Shown one piece after another: positions 1-17,260 of a stretch of 64,000 bases of DNA. The notes below the pieces were generated by a model that worked only from the letters and a program-made list of their open reading frames with translations, searched no databases and was not told the DNA's origin. Position numbers and translations under genes: made by a program. Source of the DNA: Aspidiotus rigidus (Eukaryota; Arthropoda; Insecta; Hemiptera; Diaspididae); NCBI GenBank assembly GCA_035079385.1, contig JAVHKY010000013.1, forward strand, positions 2,170,001 through 2,234,000. The letters run 5' to 3'. Each line of letters begins with the position of its first letter. Positions within the stretch are counted from its first letter, which is position 1.

Positions 1-280
1 AAAATTTCGACTCTCGAGCCATATATGATAGGAGAGGGACTTAGAAGAATTTCGATTCTCAAGACATATATGATAGAAGGGGGACTTGGAAAAATTTCGA
101 CTCTCGAGCCATATATGATAGGAGAGGGACTCAGAAAAATTTCGACTCTCGAGCCATATATGATAGGAGAGGGACTTAGAAAAATTTCGACTCTCCAGCC
201 ATATATGATAGGGACTCAGAAAAATTTCGACTCTCGAGCTATATATGATAGAAGGGGGACTTGGAAAAATTTCGACTATT
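1..280. repeat. 45-bp minisatellite array
   Basis: Six or so head-to-tail units of about 45 bp. Each has an AAAAATTTCGACTCTCGAG core, then CCATATATGATAGGAG and a GGGACTTAG spacer. The array is cut by the window edge. The same unit recurs at 18455-18535, 31846-32010, 37945-38130, 39370-39545 and 59045-59500, where it sits inside or beside elements with CAGGGAACC-type ends. The open frame across it is a by-product of the repeat and not a gene. Confidence 0.9.
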
Positions 281-321
281 TATTTATTTAATTATTTAAT
301 TGAATAATTATTTAATTATTT

Positions 322-355
<34 letters not shown>

Positions 356-449
356 TTATTTAATTATTTAATTATTTATTTATTTAATCATTTAATCATC
401 TATTTATTTAATTATTTATTTATTTAATTATTTATTTATTTAATTATTG

Positions 450-490
<41 letters not shown>

Positions 491-495
491 TTATT
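281..495. repeat. (TTTA)n / (ATTT)n microsatellite
   Basis: About 210 bp of almost pure TTTA and TTAA tetramers, with no coding content. It directly follows the minisatellite. Confidence 0.9.
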
Positions 496-1034
496 GATTA
501 TTATTATTACGCGGGGTGTACTCGCGAATTTCTGAATCACCCACTGGGTAGAGATTTCTCTTGACGGGGGGGGAGGGGGGGGTGTACTCGCGAGTTTCAA
601 AATCGGGGTCTGGCGAGAGAAAAGACATGGAACATGTCAAAAAAATCTTCCTAATTACTCTCATCAATCTTAATGTCTCTAAAAATGCATGTAAGTCGCT
701 CTCCAACTCTCTACAGACAATTTCTTTCAAAGTCCAGCTTTCACCCATCTGTACCACGCGTCTCATCTCATGCGAGATAGAACTTTGATGTCCTTCCTGC
801 AAATATCCTATTGTCAATCATATCAAGAGTATGTAAGCATACAATACGTCTGGCTCGTCAACTTAAAGCGGGGCCAACTTAAACCTGAAAAAGAGTTGGA
901 ATGTGAAAAATCGAATTTTAAGGAAAATATACGGATAAGGGATTTTTAGAAAGTTTAGGCACATCCCTCCTTTCGTCAGTCAGCACTATACTGTCATGCC
1001 ATCTTTTTCAGATATGTATTTTCTTTGTTTTCAG
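496..1034. other. Non-coding stretch, probably intron of the AIG1-like gene
   Basis: It contains an imperfect direct duplication of GGGTGTACTCGCGA followed by TTTC (about 516-535 and 580-599), separated by a G-run. No exon of the following gene was recognised here. The stretch ends at a polypyrimidine-AG acceptor at 1033-1034. It is probably intronic, because the downstream exon begins in mid-protein. Confidence 0.5.
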
Positions 1035-1699
1035 TTTGTAGCCTCGATCTTTTGGGGTCTTAATTTTCTTGACAGAGTGAATCTAACTGTACTACCCACA
1101 GGTTTGTTTAGAGAACGACTGATACCTTTTTGGGTTAATCATTCCATTCATACGGTCGTCGTAATAAACGTAATAATCCAAACCTATCTGAATAAGGTCA
1201 CACCTGTTGACTTGAGAAATGCTACACTAACAAACGCATCATTCTATTTTATTTACCTCATGTGGTAATAGCGCTACGTACTTGATTAATTTGATCGATT
1301 ACTTACGTACTTTTTTTTATAAAAGTAATTCTTATTACAGCATTTATATTACACATTATGAAACTAACATATGGGTGTATCCATTCCTTGAAAAAATTGT
1401 TGAACCTTATCGTATGCTATGTTTGACAAGCCTTTTTTTGTGCTCCATTTCCATTGATGTGGTCTTCTACACAGCTAATAAGTGGTACTGCAACAAGGGT
1501 AAGTACCCAAATAGTTTTCGACAAGCTTTGTGATTATAATATACTTATCAGTAAAATGGAAGATTTTGTTTTGTTAGTTTTTCATCCATTCAATTTTATC
1601 CAAATTTTAGGGTGGTACAGTCATGCCTTCGAGGACGTCATACTACCTTTACAACATCTCATAAAATATGCACAAAGATGTATTAAATTATTATGGTAA
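1035..1699 (+). CDS. AIG1/ADTRP-like (Far-17a) membrane hydrolase, 3' part only
   Basis: Three exons, 1035-1264, 1341-1498 and 1611-1699 (TAA), join in frame with GT-AG introns to give the last 158 residues of a multi-span membrane protein. The first exon has FWGLNFLDR and WVNHSIHT, the Far-17a/AIG1 family pattern in the middle transmembrane segments. The second has THYETNIWVYPFLE, matching the family's H-x(4)-WVYP block, whose His is the catalytic His of AIG1/ADTRP hydrolases. Those enzymes cleave fatty-acid esters of hydroxy fatty acids. The first transmembrane helices and the catalytic Thr would lie in an upstream exon that I could not find; it may be beyond the left edge. The family call is from remembered motifs. 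The substrate is inferred only from vertebrate members. Confidence 0.78.
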
Positions 1700-2075
1700 T
1701 ACTCAATACTATCACAATTTCTTTTCTCATGGATATTGTTTGGGAAACGGTGTTTAATTGTATTTATCATACATTTCAAATATATTCTCTCAACGTTTGT
1801 ACCGGCACTTACCTAAATTATTTTCTTCTTTGAATTTCGTAGCTCGTTAAAATTAAAATGATATAATATTAAAAATATCAGAAATGAGAAAAGAAACATT
1901 ACCTGGTTCGGTATCACAGTGGCACTGTTTGCTGCTGGAGAACTATCACATTTATTCATTTATGAACCCAGTCATAATGAAGGGGTAATTTCGAAGATTT
2001 CTAAAAAATTCTGCGACATGATTCCAAGGAATACGAGAAAAATCATTAAGACAACCACTTCATATGGACGCTTTT
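1700..2075. other. Spacer, nothing recognised
   Basis: AT-rich DNA between the AIG1-like gene and a MITE. A short frame at 1919-2101 runs into the MITE and has no family features. Confidence 0.5.
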
Positions 2076-2192
2076 TAGCCAAACCCAACCAAGCGACATG
2101 ATAACAATCTAAAGAAATGAAGTTAATGTTCCTCTACTATAAGCGGAGATTCTCCTTTTCCCCAGATCGCTATCATGTCGCTTGGTTGGGTT
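2076..2192. mobile_element. MITE, family M1 copy 1
   Basis: About 117 bp with long terminal inverted repeats. The left end is AGCCAAACCCAACCAAGCGA, and the right end is its reverse complement with ACATGATA continuing the match. A second copy at 40516-40632 has the same ends, with the interior in the opposite orientation. No transposase is encoded. Confidence 0.85.
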
Positions 2193-2945
2193 TATCTACT
2201 CGTAGACAACAATTCACAACTATAATGTCACCAGGAAATTTGATGTTTGCGAAAGACTAGAATTAAAGTTTCTGATTTCACGCAGGCTGCTCGACGCTAT
2301 TCATGCATCCATTCGTGGAAATTGTGAAGAAAAACTAAAGAGAACCATAAGCAACCCAGCAATTAGGCGACACCCTAATCAATTGTTTTCTCAGAAATCA
2401 TTAAAAACTGTAGTATGTAGAACAAAGCCAACTCTTAAAGACGCGAACAGCATGAAAAACAGCCTTCTTGAAAATGAGCTTGAACGCAGCTAAAATTGAA
2501 ATATTACTCGTACGTTTTCATGTTGGTATATCCAAAAAATCTTAATTCTTTATTCCAAATATTAATAAAATAAATTAAGATGCTACAAATAGGTAAACAT
2601 AATTACTTAGTAATCACAACCTAGGAGCTAAGGAAAGATAGATCCATCAAAGGAAAATATGATTTCACACACCTGAGCTTATGATGTACCCAAGTGGATA
2701 TGTACGAGGTAGGCTAGAATTTTCTTCTCTCTCAAATTTAATTTAACGTTTTTGCGCTGACATTTGAGATGAATGGAAAATTTTCAATTATTCCATGCAT
2801 CATTGAATGTAAAAGATGATTGCAAAAGAAATCACACGGGATATAGGCCTAACACGTGACCATCCTCTTCCTTCCTTATCTATACAAATTTGACCGACAT
2901 TATAATCGATGAGCACACATAAAAATCTCGAAATTCTGCTAGCTA
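2193..2945. other. Spacer downstream of the esterase gene
   Basis: Mostly AT-rich. On the minus strand an AATAAA (TTTATT on plus at about 2549-2554) lies some 390 nt past the esterase stop and could be its polyadenylation signal. Nothing else was recognised. Confidence 0.4.
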
Positions 2946-8074
<5,129 letters not shown>

Positions 8075-11000
8075 TTTCGTGTACATACCGGCACAAACTA
8101 GTTGTTCGTAATACAAACGAGTGAGTTGTGTAAAGCAGTCACATGAATTATAATGAGAAAATTCAACGAAAGAACGATAAGATAAAACCGGATGCGTGAT
8201 CGTTCTTTACTACGTACTTTCAACGTCGGCTGTATTTACGGAGGTTTAACGCAGGGTTAATAATACGTGATTCAAGTTCTTGCGCGAGTACATATATAAT
8301 AATTATAAAATTTATTTTTACCTTTTATTGTTATTTTTTCTCCCAACAAATCTTTCGTGTCTCCTGGTACAGTGTATGTAGGCACAAACTGAAACCGATT
8401 AATTGCACGGCGTACGTCCTGTAGCTTTGATGTTGTCAGTCGATTGAAACCTTGTGAACTTGTTCATTCTCGAATAAACACGAGATTTTGTCGTGGATAC
8501 TTCACTCAATTAGTGAACGCTCTCCACCCGAGCAGTTGCAATCAAACAAAAAAAAAATTTTCGACTACCTATTCAAGTCAACTCATACTCGTCTTTTCAA
8601 TTACAAACACAAATTTCGCTCCGCATAATCTCTGTATAGATACATGAAAATGCAAAAATTCGAACATTGTGCGAATGCATGTTAGCTTGACTGTGAATTA
8701 TTGACAGTTACCGGGGTATAAGAAACTGATGTTCGTTAAGAACCTAGGTACGCTAAAATTTGTTTTTCTTTTTCAACAAAAATATGTGAAATCGAGCTCA
8801 GAGAGTCACCTCAATTTGTTTTGCTCAATTCATCTTTTCGATTCTTAGCGACACTCATTCAATTCACACATACCCTTGTAAAACAATGTAGGTAGGTACT
8901 TACTAAAAAAAATAATAATACTAGATTTGAATGTTCTTAACGTGATATTCAAGTTATCTTGACTATATATTTTCAGTCTTTTTCATCAAATAAATCAATA
9001 AAACTCAAATAACAAAAATGTCTGGATTCTGTTTTGGACCACTCCTCCCACCTTCCATGATACTACACCCGACCTATGTACGTATTTCTATTGTATTTCA
9101 GGAAACCTTTTTTTTCCGCCTCAATTAGGCTTCTCTCGCAAGACCTTGCTGGAATTGAGATGCTACCCTATTGGTTAGATTGACGATCTGCATTTCCAAG
9201 AAATTCTCCACACTAATGAAAAGAGTTTGAAATTAATCTAAAGCAAATAATTCTACCGCAAAACGCAGTGCGGGTGCCACCTCTAATATTGCGAGACTTC
9301 AATTGCTCTAATAGTGAGTCACTATTATCCTATCTATAACAATATTAAAAACTACTGTAGGTCATTAAATTTTAAGGTTTTTCGGTTATTTATTAGTTTC
9401 TTTGTGCGAGTGAATGAATGAAAATCTGAATTAAGAAAGACATAATGAATAGAGACTTTCTTTGTTTTAAAAGTGGCAAGCGGTATATATATTAAAGACG
9501 AAGGAACCGTAACTTATAAAATTTACGAGAAAAAAAAAAAAAAAAACGATAAGACCAAAAAAAAAAAAACAGAATAAATTTTAATTATTGTTCTTCGCAT
9601 CAATTCGAAGCAATAATTCTCTCTTCTTCTTCTAAGTAGTGACAGTCATTAATCACTCATGTCATGCCGACTGGATGAAGCCCCATAGGGATATTTCTTG
9701 AAAATTTAATCTCAGTTTATCAACAAGAAAACATATCTCAGAAAAGACAACAATACGTGGCGCAAAATGAGTGCTCGTTACAAATTAGATGATGAAATAA
9801 TAATTATGAATCATTTTACTTCTAATGAATACATTGCATCAGTCGAAATTTAAATTTTTCAGAACGCAATTCCAAGATAAACACATTCATCGTTCGTACA
9901 ATCTTCAGCAATTTTTTCATCATCAAATTACGATTGTTAGTACGTGGAATGATGCCTAACATGAGCATAGTCTATTTCGATTTTTTGGAGAAAGCAGCTC
10001 CAGGAATAAAAATTATTATTTCATTACCTAGAGCATTATAATGTTCATTGATCTCAGAGTCTATTAAAAATCGAGCAAACTTCCTTCTCTTTTGAGAGAA
10101 TTTCAAAATCTGACTACCATTCAATGATGAATTATGGTACGCAGTTTAATCAAAAACAAAAAGAAAGACTTAAGAATTTTATACCTTATTTGGAACATCT
10201 AATGAAAAAACGTGATTTTATAATAGAAGAATTAACAAGTGAATAACAAAAATCTTACAAATCCAGATAAAGTCAACAATAAAACAAAATTTAAGGAGGT
10301 AATTGAGCAATGGATTGACATGACTTACTAATAATGCTGCTTTAGAGGAAGGAGAAGGGGTGGTTTTCGCTATTTATCATCGTCATCACTACCACTCTCA
10401 TTTTATTTTATTTCTTATTATCAATACCATTATTTTTTATTTTTTAAAAATTTTTCATCAATATTATCCCTACTTATTATTATTATTATTATTATTATTA
10501 ATATTACTTCAAATTGTATTTAGTGCTCTTCCGTAACGGGCCGTGTTGGTAAGCACTGTAACATTAAATAAATATGCGAGAGTGTATTTAAGAAAAATAG
10601 ACTCACGACAGGAATGCTCAAACTTATTCTTTCTGTTAACAACCGAAAACCAAATTACTTCATGGAAACACCACGGGGATGAGATTTCTTTTTCTTCTTC
10701 AAACACCGATATGAAATAATATTTTAAATGAGTTACTATCATAAGCTATTCTTGGAAATCTAGACACAGTCAGAAACCACTGAAATTGTATACGAATATC
10801 AATAATTGAAAACAGGATACACCGTGCGTATTCCAATGATTCTATTAACATAATCGATCAACTGAACAAATTATATTAGTACAACTTATGATCATCATAG
10901 AAAAAAATTATTTTCATATAGTTTTCGTTACGAAAGTTGTTTTACTTTTTATAAAGATTCACAGAATGAAACGAAAAAAAAATAAAAAAAAAAAGTTGTA

Positions 11001-11477
11001 GTTTCTTCTGAAGAAATTGAATTTACTGCCATATTACTTGAATTGCGTAATAGCAGAAAATAATAAATGGTAACTCTGTCATCATCATTGATTTTGTTTT
11101 ACTATTTTTCAAGAAAATTGAATTTCTTCTCAAAACCTGGACGACGTTTATTTTTGCAGAAATTATTTAATCCACGTACTTTTTCCGAAAGGACCTTGCC
11201 GTGCACAGCGAAGATGTTGAAAGTGATCCAATTAAAAAAAAATTATTATAGAAATGAGACTTCACAGAGCGACCAGTTATTCATTATCACAGAAAAATAT
11301 TAAGTACCTGGGATCGAGCGTGGAATTAGATAAAAATAGATAAAACCGATACTTTTTGACGGGCAGTCGAACGTAACGATACGACGAACAGTTCTTCTCG
11401 CACGGTTTAGAACACCCTAAATGACTAGTTCCAAATGAAGGAAATTCCAGATTCGTACTCACAATCAATACTTATTC
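8075..11477. other. Intergenic, esterase to DUF3105 gene
   Basis: A TATAAT-like hexamer on the minus strand (8147-8152), about 75 nt upstream of the esterase ATG, is a possible core promoter. The rest is AT-rich with A-tracts (9527-9575) and an (ATT)n run at 10478-10503. Two short minus frames at 10509-10742 and 11277-11468 have no recognisable features. No RNA gene was seen. Confidence 0.4.
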
Positions 11478-12746
11478 TTACATTATAGCGACACACAATC
11501 TTGAATCGTTTTCATCGGATACAATTTTAGCTGGCTCTTTCAATGCGTAATCGTACTTTCCATCGAGGTTCAGATCCCTTGATCCTTTTAAGGCGCGCTC
11601 TCGGATAAATCGAGTCGCCAACGCTGGTCGTACGACATTCATGCTTAGGCGCCATCCCCAAGTGAACAATGCTAATGGCTATAAGATAAAATTATTTCTA
11701 GAAATCGCATCATTGAACATTGTTCGATGGTAATTTTTAAAGCTTACTCGGTCTTCAGGAAGCAAATTATAAGGAGTAATAATATATCTGAATAAACACG
11801 ATTTTACAACATTTCGCAGTTTTTCAATTTGATGAGGATCTGCACATGGATGGTATAACATGATAACGGCTCCATTCTAATAAATTGAATAATAATTGAA
11901 TACACAAAAGATGTGAAAAATAGCTGATGCAGGAATAAGTAATTAACGCTTACTTCGGAATTATGTAGCCACCGCTGTTTCGGGATAAACTTATATTCTC
12001 CGTAACGTGCCCACAATTTGCGATGACCTCCACTGTAGAACACCACATAATTACCAATATACTTTCGTTAACTTGTTCTGGTACGATATTACTGAAATAC
12101 TTACAATGTTATCAATGGATCGGGATAGGTAAGTTCCACATTCATGCAATAATGAGGTGCCTGAAATTATGTGAAACGATTAATACCCAAAATGAAAGCT
12201 CATTGAAACAAATGATACGAAAAATTCTAACAGTATATGCCGGCGGTATCCAAGCTCCATGAACAATAGGAGAGATGGTCTCGTTGTGAATGATAGTTTT
12301 TCCGGCGCAAGTATAATTTTCCCGCATCGAAAGGTCCCAGTCTTGGTGAAGATTTAGAGTTCCATTATCGCACTTCTCATCTACATCAATTAGGTCGCTT
12401 TTAGGAGCGAAGATAGATCGAGGATCGAATTCGAGAGGGCTCGTTTTTTCCGGAAAATATTTCAGAGTCCATACATCTTCAGAACTGTCATAAATGAACG
12501 CGACGTCATCAATCAACAGTTGTATGATCAACAGGTGGTTGATCAAAAGAAATTCAACTTACCCGGGTTTCGATTGATCGTAACCTAGAATCAGAGTAAA
12601 AGTTTGTGGGTGAAATGAGTTCAGAATAGAATTATTGGTGCGTTAACCGTATAAAAAGATTTACGAAGTTCAAGGGAATAATTACCAATGTTGTAACAGT
12701 AACAGCGTTGCTGTATTAAAGCGAATCCGAGTACGATGATGATCAT
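11478..12746 (-). CDS. DUF3105 protein, TP53I13-like, secreted or membrane-linked
   Basis: Seven exons: 12746-12686, 12584-12563, 12484-12232, 12160-12105, 12032-11954, 11876-11748 and 11678-11478. They join in frame to 801 nt (266 aa). Residues 1-20 form a signal peptide starting [12 protein letters not shown]. The core is a run of DUF3105 landmarks: a CDNGTLNL block, [42 protein letters not shown] and [11 protein letters not shown]. Known members are vertebrate TP53I13 and related proteins of unknown biochemistry; the invariant Cys and His residues suggest metal binding or disulphides. Exon 2 is only 22 nt, and the exon 3 donor is GTTAGA, so those two junctions are the weakest. In the usual HNLEHGA motif the second His is replaced (HNSENGA). 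No function can be assigned from sequence. Confidence 0.78.
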
Positions 12747-15189
12747 TGTTCATTTCATTGCGAACGTCACGACAGGAATAATGGGCACAGAAACCAGAAC
12801 CATTGATTTTCTTATAGTCCGGGCAAACTTGGAAACGTTATACGTCTTGAACTAAATGTCTACTCTAAAGGAAACTGAAAAGAGTTCGGTAAAAAAAATT
12901 CAATAGACAAGTAAACTACTCTCTTCCTGCTTTTTCCCTTCAGCTTTTAATTTTGGGTCTGTTTCGGATTTATCATCATGAATCATATGATATAATATTC
13001 GAAATCGAAAATCAAAATTTCGAATTCGAAGTTCGACAATCGACAGAGTCCGACTTCCGAACAGTGATAATTTTTTTTTCAATTTTGATTTTTGAGAGTC
13101 CACTAGCACACTTCCATCTTGTTGACATCATAAGGAAATTAAATGGCGGCTATTGTATAATATCATTATTGATAGGAACGGAGTCAACGGACTAACGGAG
13201 ATCGGAGACGCGCAGTTCCAAGTGAGGACGCATCTGGCAAAAGGGCGTCTGCACAATGTATTTCTTATGGGACGGACACCCTTCTGCCAGAACACTCCTC
13301 AAGTCCAATGAAGTAGTTCGCAAACAAAAATGGTATTTTATAAATTTTATTATTGTTATTTATAGCGAATTCTCAATTTTCTTTATAAATTTTGAACTAT
13401 ATTAGCTCCGATTTTTGAGGTAAACAAGTATACTGTTTCGCAAGGTGACAAGATGATATTTTATCAGTTTCATTATTCTCGTCACCAAGCCCATCTACCC
13501 TTAGAATTAAACTATACTCGGCGACTCGGCCAAACTTCTTTTCTCTTCCTAGTTCTGGCTTTCATTTAATTTATCCATTTGTGATATTTTCATCTTGGAT
13601 TTTAGATTTTCGCGACAAAAACAATTTATGGCGATTTTTATCTCAGTAGGCATAGGTACCGGTACCTATAATTCATTGGAAATCAATACCACAATATAAA
13701 TTAAATGGAACCATTCATGTTCACTTAGAACTTTTGATTTTTGAAAGGGTCATTCTGTCTTATTGACTACTCTTGGGTAGGCGCTTGGTATCAAATTTCG
13801 GAAAACAAGTAAATAGTCCTTGTATCATCAATATAATAATGAATGTAAGAATTAAATTTTACCTCGCGCCAACGGGTAACCTTTGACGATACTCAATTTG
13901 CAAAATTGATTCAGAATCGATTAAAACTGAATTTTACGAGGGTAACCAATTTTTAAATCAAAATTAATCCTACACTTTTCGAAAAACAGTACTATAGGTA
14001 CCTAGATCTCGATCAAGGAGCCATAATTCAATTTATTAGCTGTAGTATAACCGCATACAAATGAATTTTATATATTTAATATTGATAGGTAAAGGTAATC
14101 GACAGAAAACGCACACAAAATTTTCTTGTCAGTACTTATGTGAAATTAAGTAAATTAAGTCGACTTCATACAACCAGAAATCAGAAAACAATTCTTTGTT
14201 TTATCTTATACTTAATCTAAAACCATGACATAGGGTACGTAATTTGAATTGATATGGTAAAACAAACTTGATAAATTTATCCGAATGGTCAGAAAAAATG
14301 AAATTTTATTTCAGGCCAAAATAACACACTTGGTATACTGGTAACTCGGCTCAGAAAAGACATAGAAACTTCGTCTTTGGTGCAAATTGAGGTTAAAATT
14401 GAGATGCAAATTTCGTAGATTTTCGCTTTTTTGCGCTAGAACAGATTTAGCGCGAGCCACAAACTACCATTCGACTGGTAACATCATTTTACCCCACCCG
14501 GTATACGTATCTATATAAATAAAATTAAATAATATTCTCGTTTTTCATTCTCGAAAGCTGGATTATTCATACCTAATTCATATTAGGTATCTTTAACTGC
14601 ATCTGTTTTGCGCGTTAAGTAGGAGAAGGAGATATTCTTTCCAGATAGTAGATATGGACGCGAACGAAATTAGGTTTTTACCTTACTTACTAATTTTTTG
14701 CTATTTTTGATTATCAATATTGAGAAAAATGACATAATATTGGAATGTAGGCATAATTTTTATTTATATAACAGCATTTACAAAAATATCACAATACAGG
14801 ATTGAGCGAAATAAACAAAATAATATAATTAAGAAAGCATAAAACTCAGTTTCAGGTAATAAATAGGTCGTACAAAATGCGCGCAGTCTTATATACAAAT
14901 AACGAGAAAGAGAAAAAGTTATTAAAATATTTTATAGCTCATATTACGATAATGAAATATGTAATATACGACAATAAAAGTGTTTCCAACTAGGTATCTC
15001 TGAGAGGAAATGCAAAATCTAGAAAACTTTACTCACCCGCAGGCACTGCGCAATCTTAGCCCTATATATTGACTACGTATAGGTACCATAAACCACCAAA
15101 CCTCCTAAGAATTATTCAACAAGTCTTCTCGAAAATAAGAAGAAATTTGACAACTCGAATATATCCGAGCCAACCCAACCATAATATAA
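12747..15189. other. Intergenic, AT-rich
   Basis: Apart from a hairpin-forming element at 13212-13318, no gene or repeat was recognised. A TTTATT at about 14758 would give the 15190-16977 gene a minus-strand AATAAA some 430 nt past its stop. Confidence 0.45.
13212..13318. mobile_element. Short palindromic MITE-like element
   Basis: About 105 bp with imperfect 35-40 bp inverted arms. The left arm carries CTGGCAAAAGGGCGTC; the right arm is its near reverse complement. No coding capacity. Target duplications are unclear. Confidence 0.55.
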
Positions 15190-16977
15190 TCACTCAAAAT
15201 CACGATGTTTGTCATGATTCTCCTCGCGACTATCTTCACGACTTTCTTCGCGACTTCCTTCGTTGTTTTTTTCGTCATACTGATGATGAGGTTTTTCATT
15301 GAATCCAGGAATAACCTTTCTTTCTACCGATCCAGGAAGTTTAATTGGGTATTTAATTGGATAAGGCATTGGTTTTTTAACTTCGTAAGGTACCGGTTTT
15401 TCAACTGAATAAGGCAATGGTTTTGGCACGTGAACGGTGAATGGTTTGTCGACATGAACCTTGACTGTGTAAGGCACCGGCTTTCTGACCTCGAAGGGTA
15501 CAGGTTTCTCGATGTAAACTTTCACTGGGTACGGCTTATCGACATGTACCTTAACTGGGTACGGTACAGGCTTATTGACAATGAACGGAACCCTTTTTCT
15601 AACATAAACTGGATAGGGTTTTGAAATACGCACCTCGTAAGGTTTGTCAACCGGTACATTCACTGGAACCTGGATCTTCTTATAAAGGTAATACGGTTGT
15701 GGCACTGGTACTTGAATTTCGTACGGTATTTTTTTCTCAACATGAACTGGATATGGCTTCGGTATAGAAACTGCGTACGGTTTTGGTACTGGTACTTTAA
15801 CTGGAACTGGAAATGGTACTTTCTTCTCAAATGTTACCGGGTAAGGTTCAGGAATTTTCTTGGTCACCGTAATAACTACATTGTGTTTACTACGCGGGTC
15901 ACGTTCACCGTCAAATGCGCCGTCCTCTTCACCACCATAGTCGTTATGCTCAGAGTTATGTTGAGGTTCGTCTACATATCCGCTATGTTCGTAGTCACTT
16001 TCAAACCCACTTAACTCATTTTCGGAGCTGCCTTTAGTGTCACTGCCAAAGTTATGATGTTCAGCCTCATCATCGAATCCACCAACACTACTGCCACCAT
16101 ATCCATTTCCAGAATGAATGCCATAATTCTGGTATTTATTATATCCACTAAATCCGCTATGAGAGCCATCACCATACGCGTTTCCAGAACCGCTATTGAA
16201 TCGACCTTCCGAGCTTCCACCAGAATCGTTATCGGAACCACTTTCGAAAGAACTTTCAGAATCACCGCTCAATGTACTTCCGGTACCACCACCAAATCCA
16301 CCTTCAGCATCACCATTACCAAATTCGTCTCCAGCGTTGCCACCGAATTCTTGGTGTTCAGAACTACCTTCGGATGATTCTTCATGGGAGAAACTGTCAC
16401 TCAAACTGCTGCCTGGTGATTCACTTGTCCCGTGATGATGATAGCTGTAGCTGGTGCTGTAATCGCTATTCACTTCATCACAACCGCGAATGCCTCCAGC
16501 AATGCCTGATGCTGTGCCGACAATTGTACGTTTTCCCAAATTCTTTTCATCGGTCTCCCCGGGGGCTGTAGATAAGTTATTCGCTCCCTGATTATGATAA
16601 ATGTAGCTAGTGCTGAAATTATTTCGCACAGCGCCAGATCCATGGTTGTCGCTGAAACCACCCATTTTGACACCGTACTTTGCACCGATGATTAAGCGTT
16701 CTCCCAGGTCCTTCTTATCTGGCATCGTGACAGTCGTTGACAAATTTCCTGCTGCTTGGAAGTGGTTGTAATTGTTACTAAAATCACTGCTTGCTTCTCT
16801 AGGTCTGAAAGTGTCACCAAAAACACCGAGTTTGGCACCAAATTTCGCGCCGAGAATAGCACGTCTACCGAGATTCTTCTTCTCGATTTCCGTGGGAATT
16901 GTTGACGAAGGTAACGACTCATTTTTCGCGAACACGAAACCAAAAACCAGAAAAAACGCGTACGCAATGTTATTCAT
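15190..16977 (-). CDS. Secreted low-complexity protein with KPYPV/PVP repeats
   Basis: One uninterrupted 595-residue frame. Residues 1-17 (MNNIAYAFFLVFGFVFA) are a signal peptide. Three diverged cassettes of about 50 residues follow, at roughly 32-85, 87-138 and 143-185. Each starts with an acidic-Lys-LG-x-R block and GAK-type glycines, then S/T-rich YxYH stretches. About 190-375 is Gly/Ser/Glu-rich. About 388-553 is a dense array of KPYPV, KVPVPV and EKPVPY units alternating basic and hydrophobic residues. The tail (555-595) is rich in REES/RED repeats. KPYPV-repeat secreted proteins are common in insects, in cuticle and gut lining (Vajk-type, often mislabelled zinc finger 512B-like). A structural role in cuticle, silk or secretion is inferred from composition. 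Opposite-strand open frames here are shadows of the repeats. A TATA box lies 70 nt upstream. Confidence 0.85.
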   Translation of the reverse strand: MNNIAYAFFLVFGFVFAKNESLPSSTIPTEIEKKNLGRRAILGAKFGAKLGVFGDTFRPREASSDFSNNYNHFQAAGNLSTTVTMPDKKDLGERLIIGAKYGVKMGGFSDNHGSGAVRNNFSTSYIYHNQGANNLSTAPGETDEKNLGKRTIVGTASGIAGGIRGCDEVNSDYSTSYSYHHHGTSESPGSSLSDSFSHEESSEGSSEHQEFGGNAGDEFGNGDAEGGFGGGTGSTLSGDSESSFESGSDNDSGGSSEGRFNSGSGNAYGDGSHSGFSGYNKYQNYGIHSGNGYGGSSVGGFDDEAEHHNFGSDTKGSSENELSGFESDYEHSGYVDEPQHNSEHNDYGGEEDGAFDGERDPRSKHNVVITVTKKIPEPYPVTFEKKVPFPVPVKVPVPKPYAVSIPKPYPVHVEKKIPYEIQVPVPQPYYLYKKIQVPVNVPVDKPYEVRISKPYPVYVRKRVPFIVNKPVPYPVKVHVDKPYPVKVYIEKPVPFEVRKPVPYTVKVHVDKPFTVHVPKPLPYSVEKPVPYEVKKPMPYPIKYPIKLPGSVERKVIPGFNEKPHHQYDEKNNEGSREESREDSREENHDKHRDFE

Positions 16978-17045
16978 GATTACGTGCTTACTGTCAAACC
17001 GAGCACAAAAGGTAGAATGATTTAGTTTGCCGGTAATCGGTCTCT

Positions 17046-17051
17046 CTTATA
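17046..17051 (-). promoter_or_regulatory. TATA box of the KPYPV-repeat gene
   Basis: TATAAG on the minus strand, preceded by TATATTTGG. It is about 70 nt from the ATG, so initiation some 30 nt downstream would leave a 5'UTR of about 40 nt. Confidence 0.55.
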
Positions 17052-17260
17052 CCAAATATAGAGGAAGTCCCTTCTACTCAGCCTACTTCAATAAATTTGC
17101 AATTCGCACATTTCAAATCCGAATTAAAACTATAGGCCTGTACGTTCGTAATATTTATCGTCGGCTCCGGGTCAACAGAGCAATTATTAACGTAAGAGAA
17201 AGAGTTTTACCTACCTACCTATTTGTAGTACCAGTGTTTGCTTACGGCTGTCGATTCTAA

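Noticed and set aside
25..291. 88-codon open frame and CRISPR-like regular spacing
   Set aside because: It is a translation of a 45-bp minisatellite. Units abut without unique spacers and the same units occur inside transposon-like elements elsewhere.
15205..17020. Many open frames on both strands across the KPYPV gene
   Set aside because: Repetitive coding sequence keeps other frames open. Only the 595-codon minus frame has a signal peptide and coherent domains.
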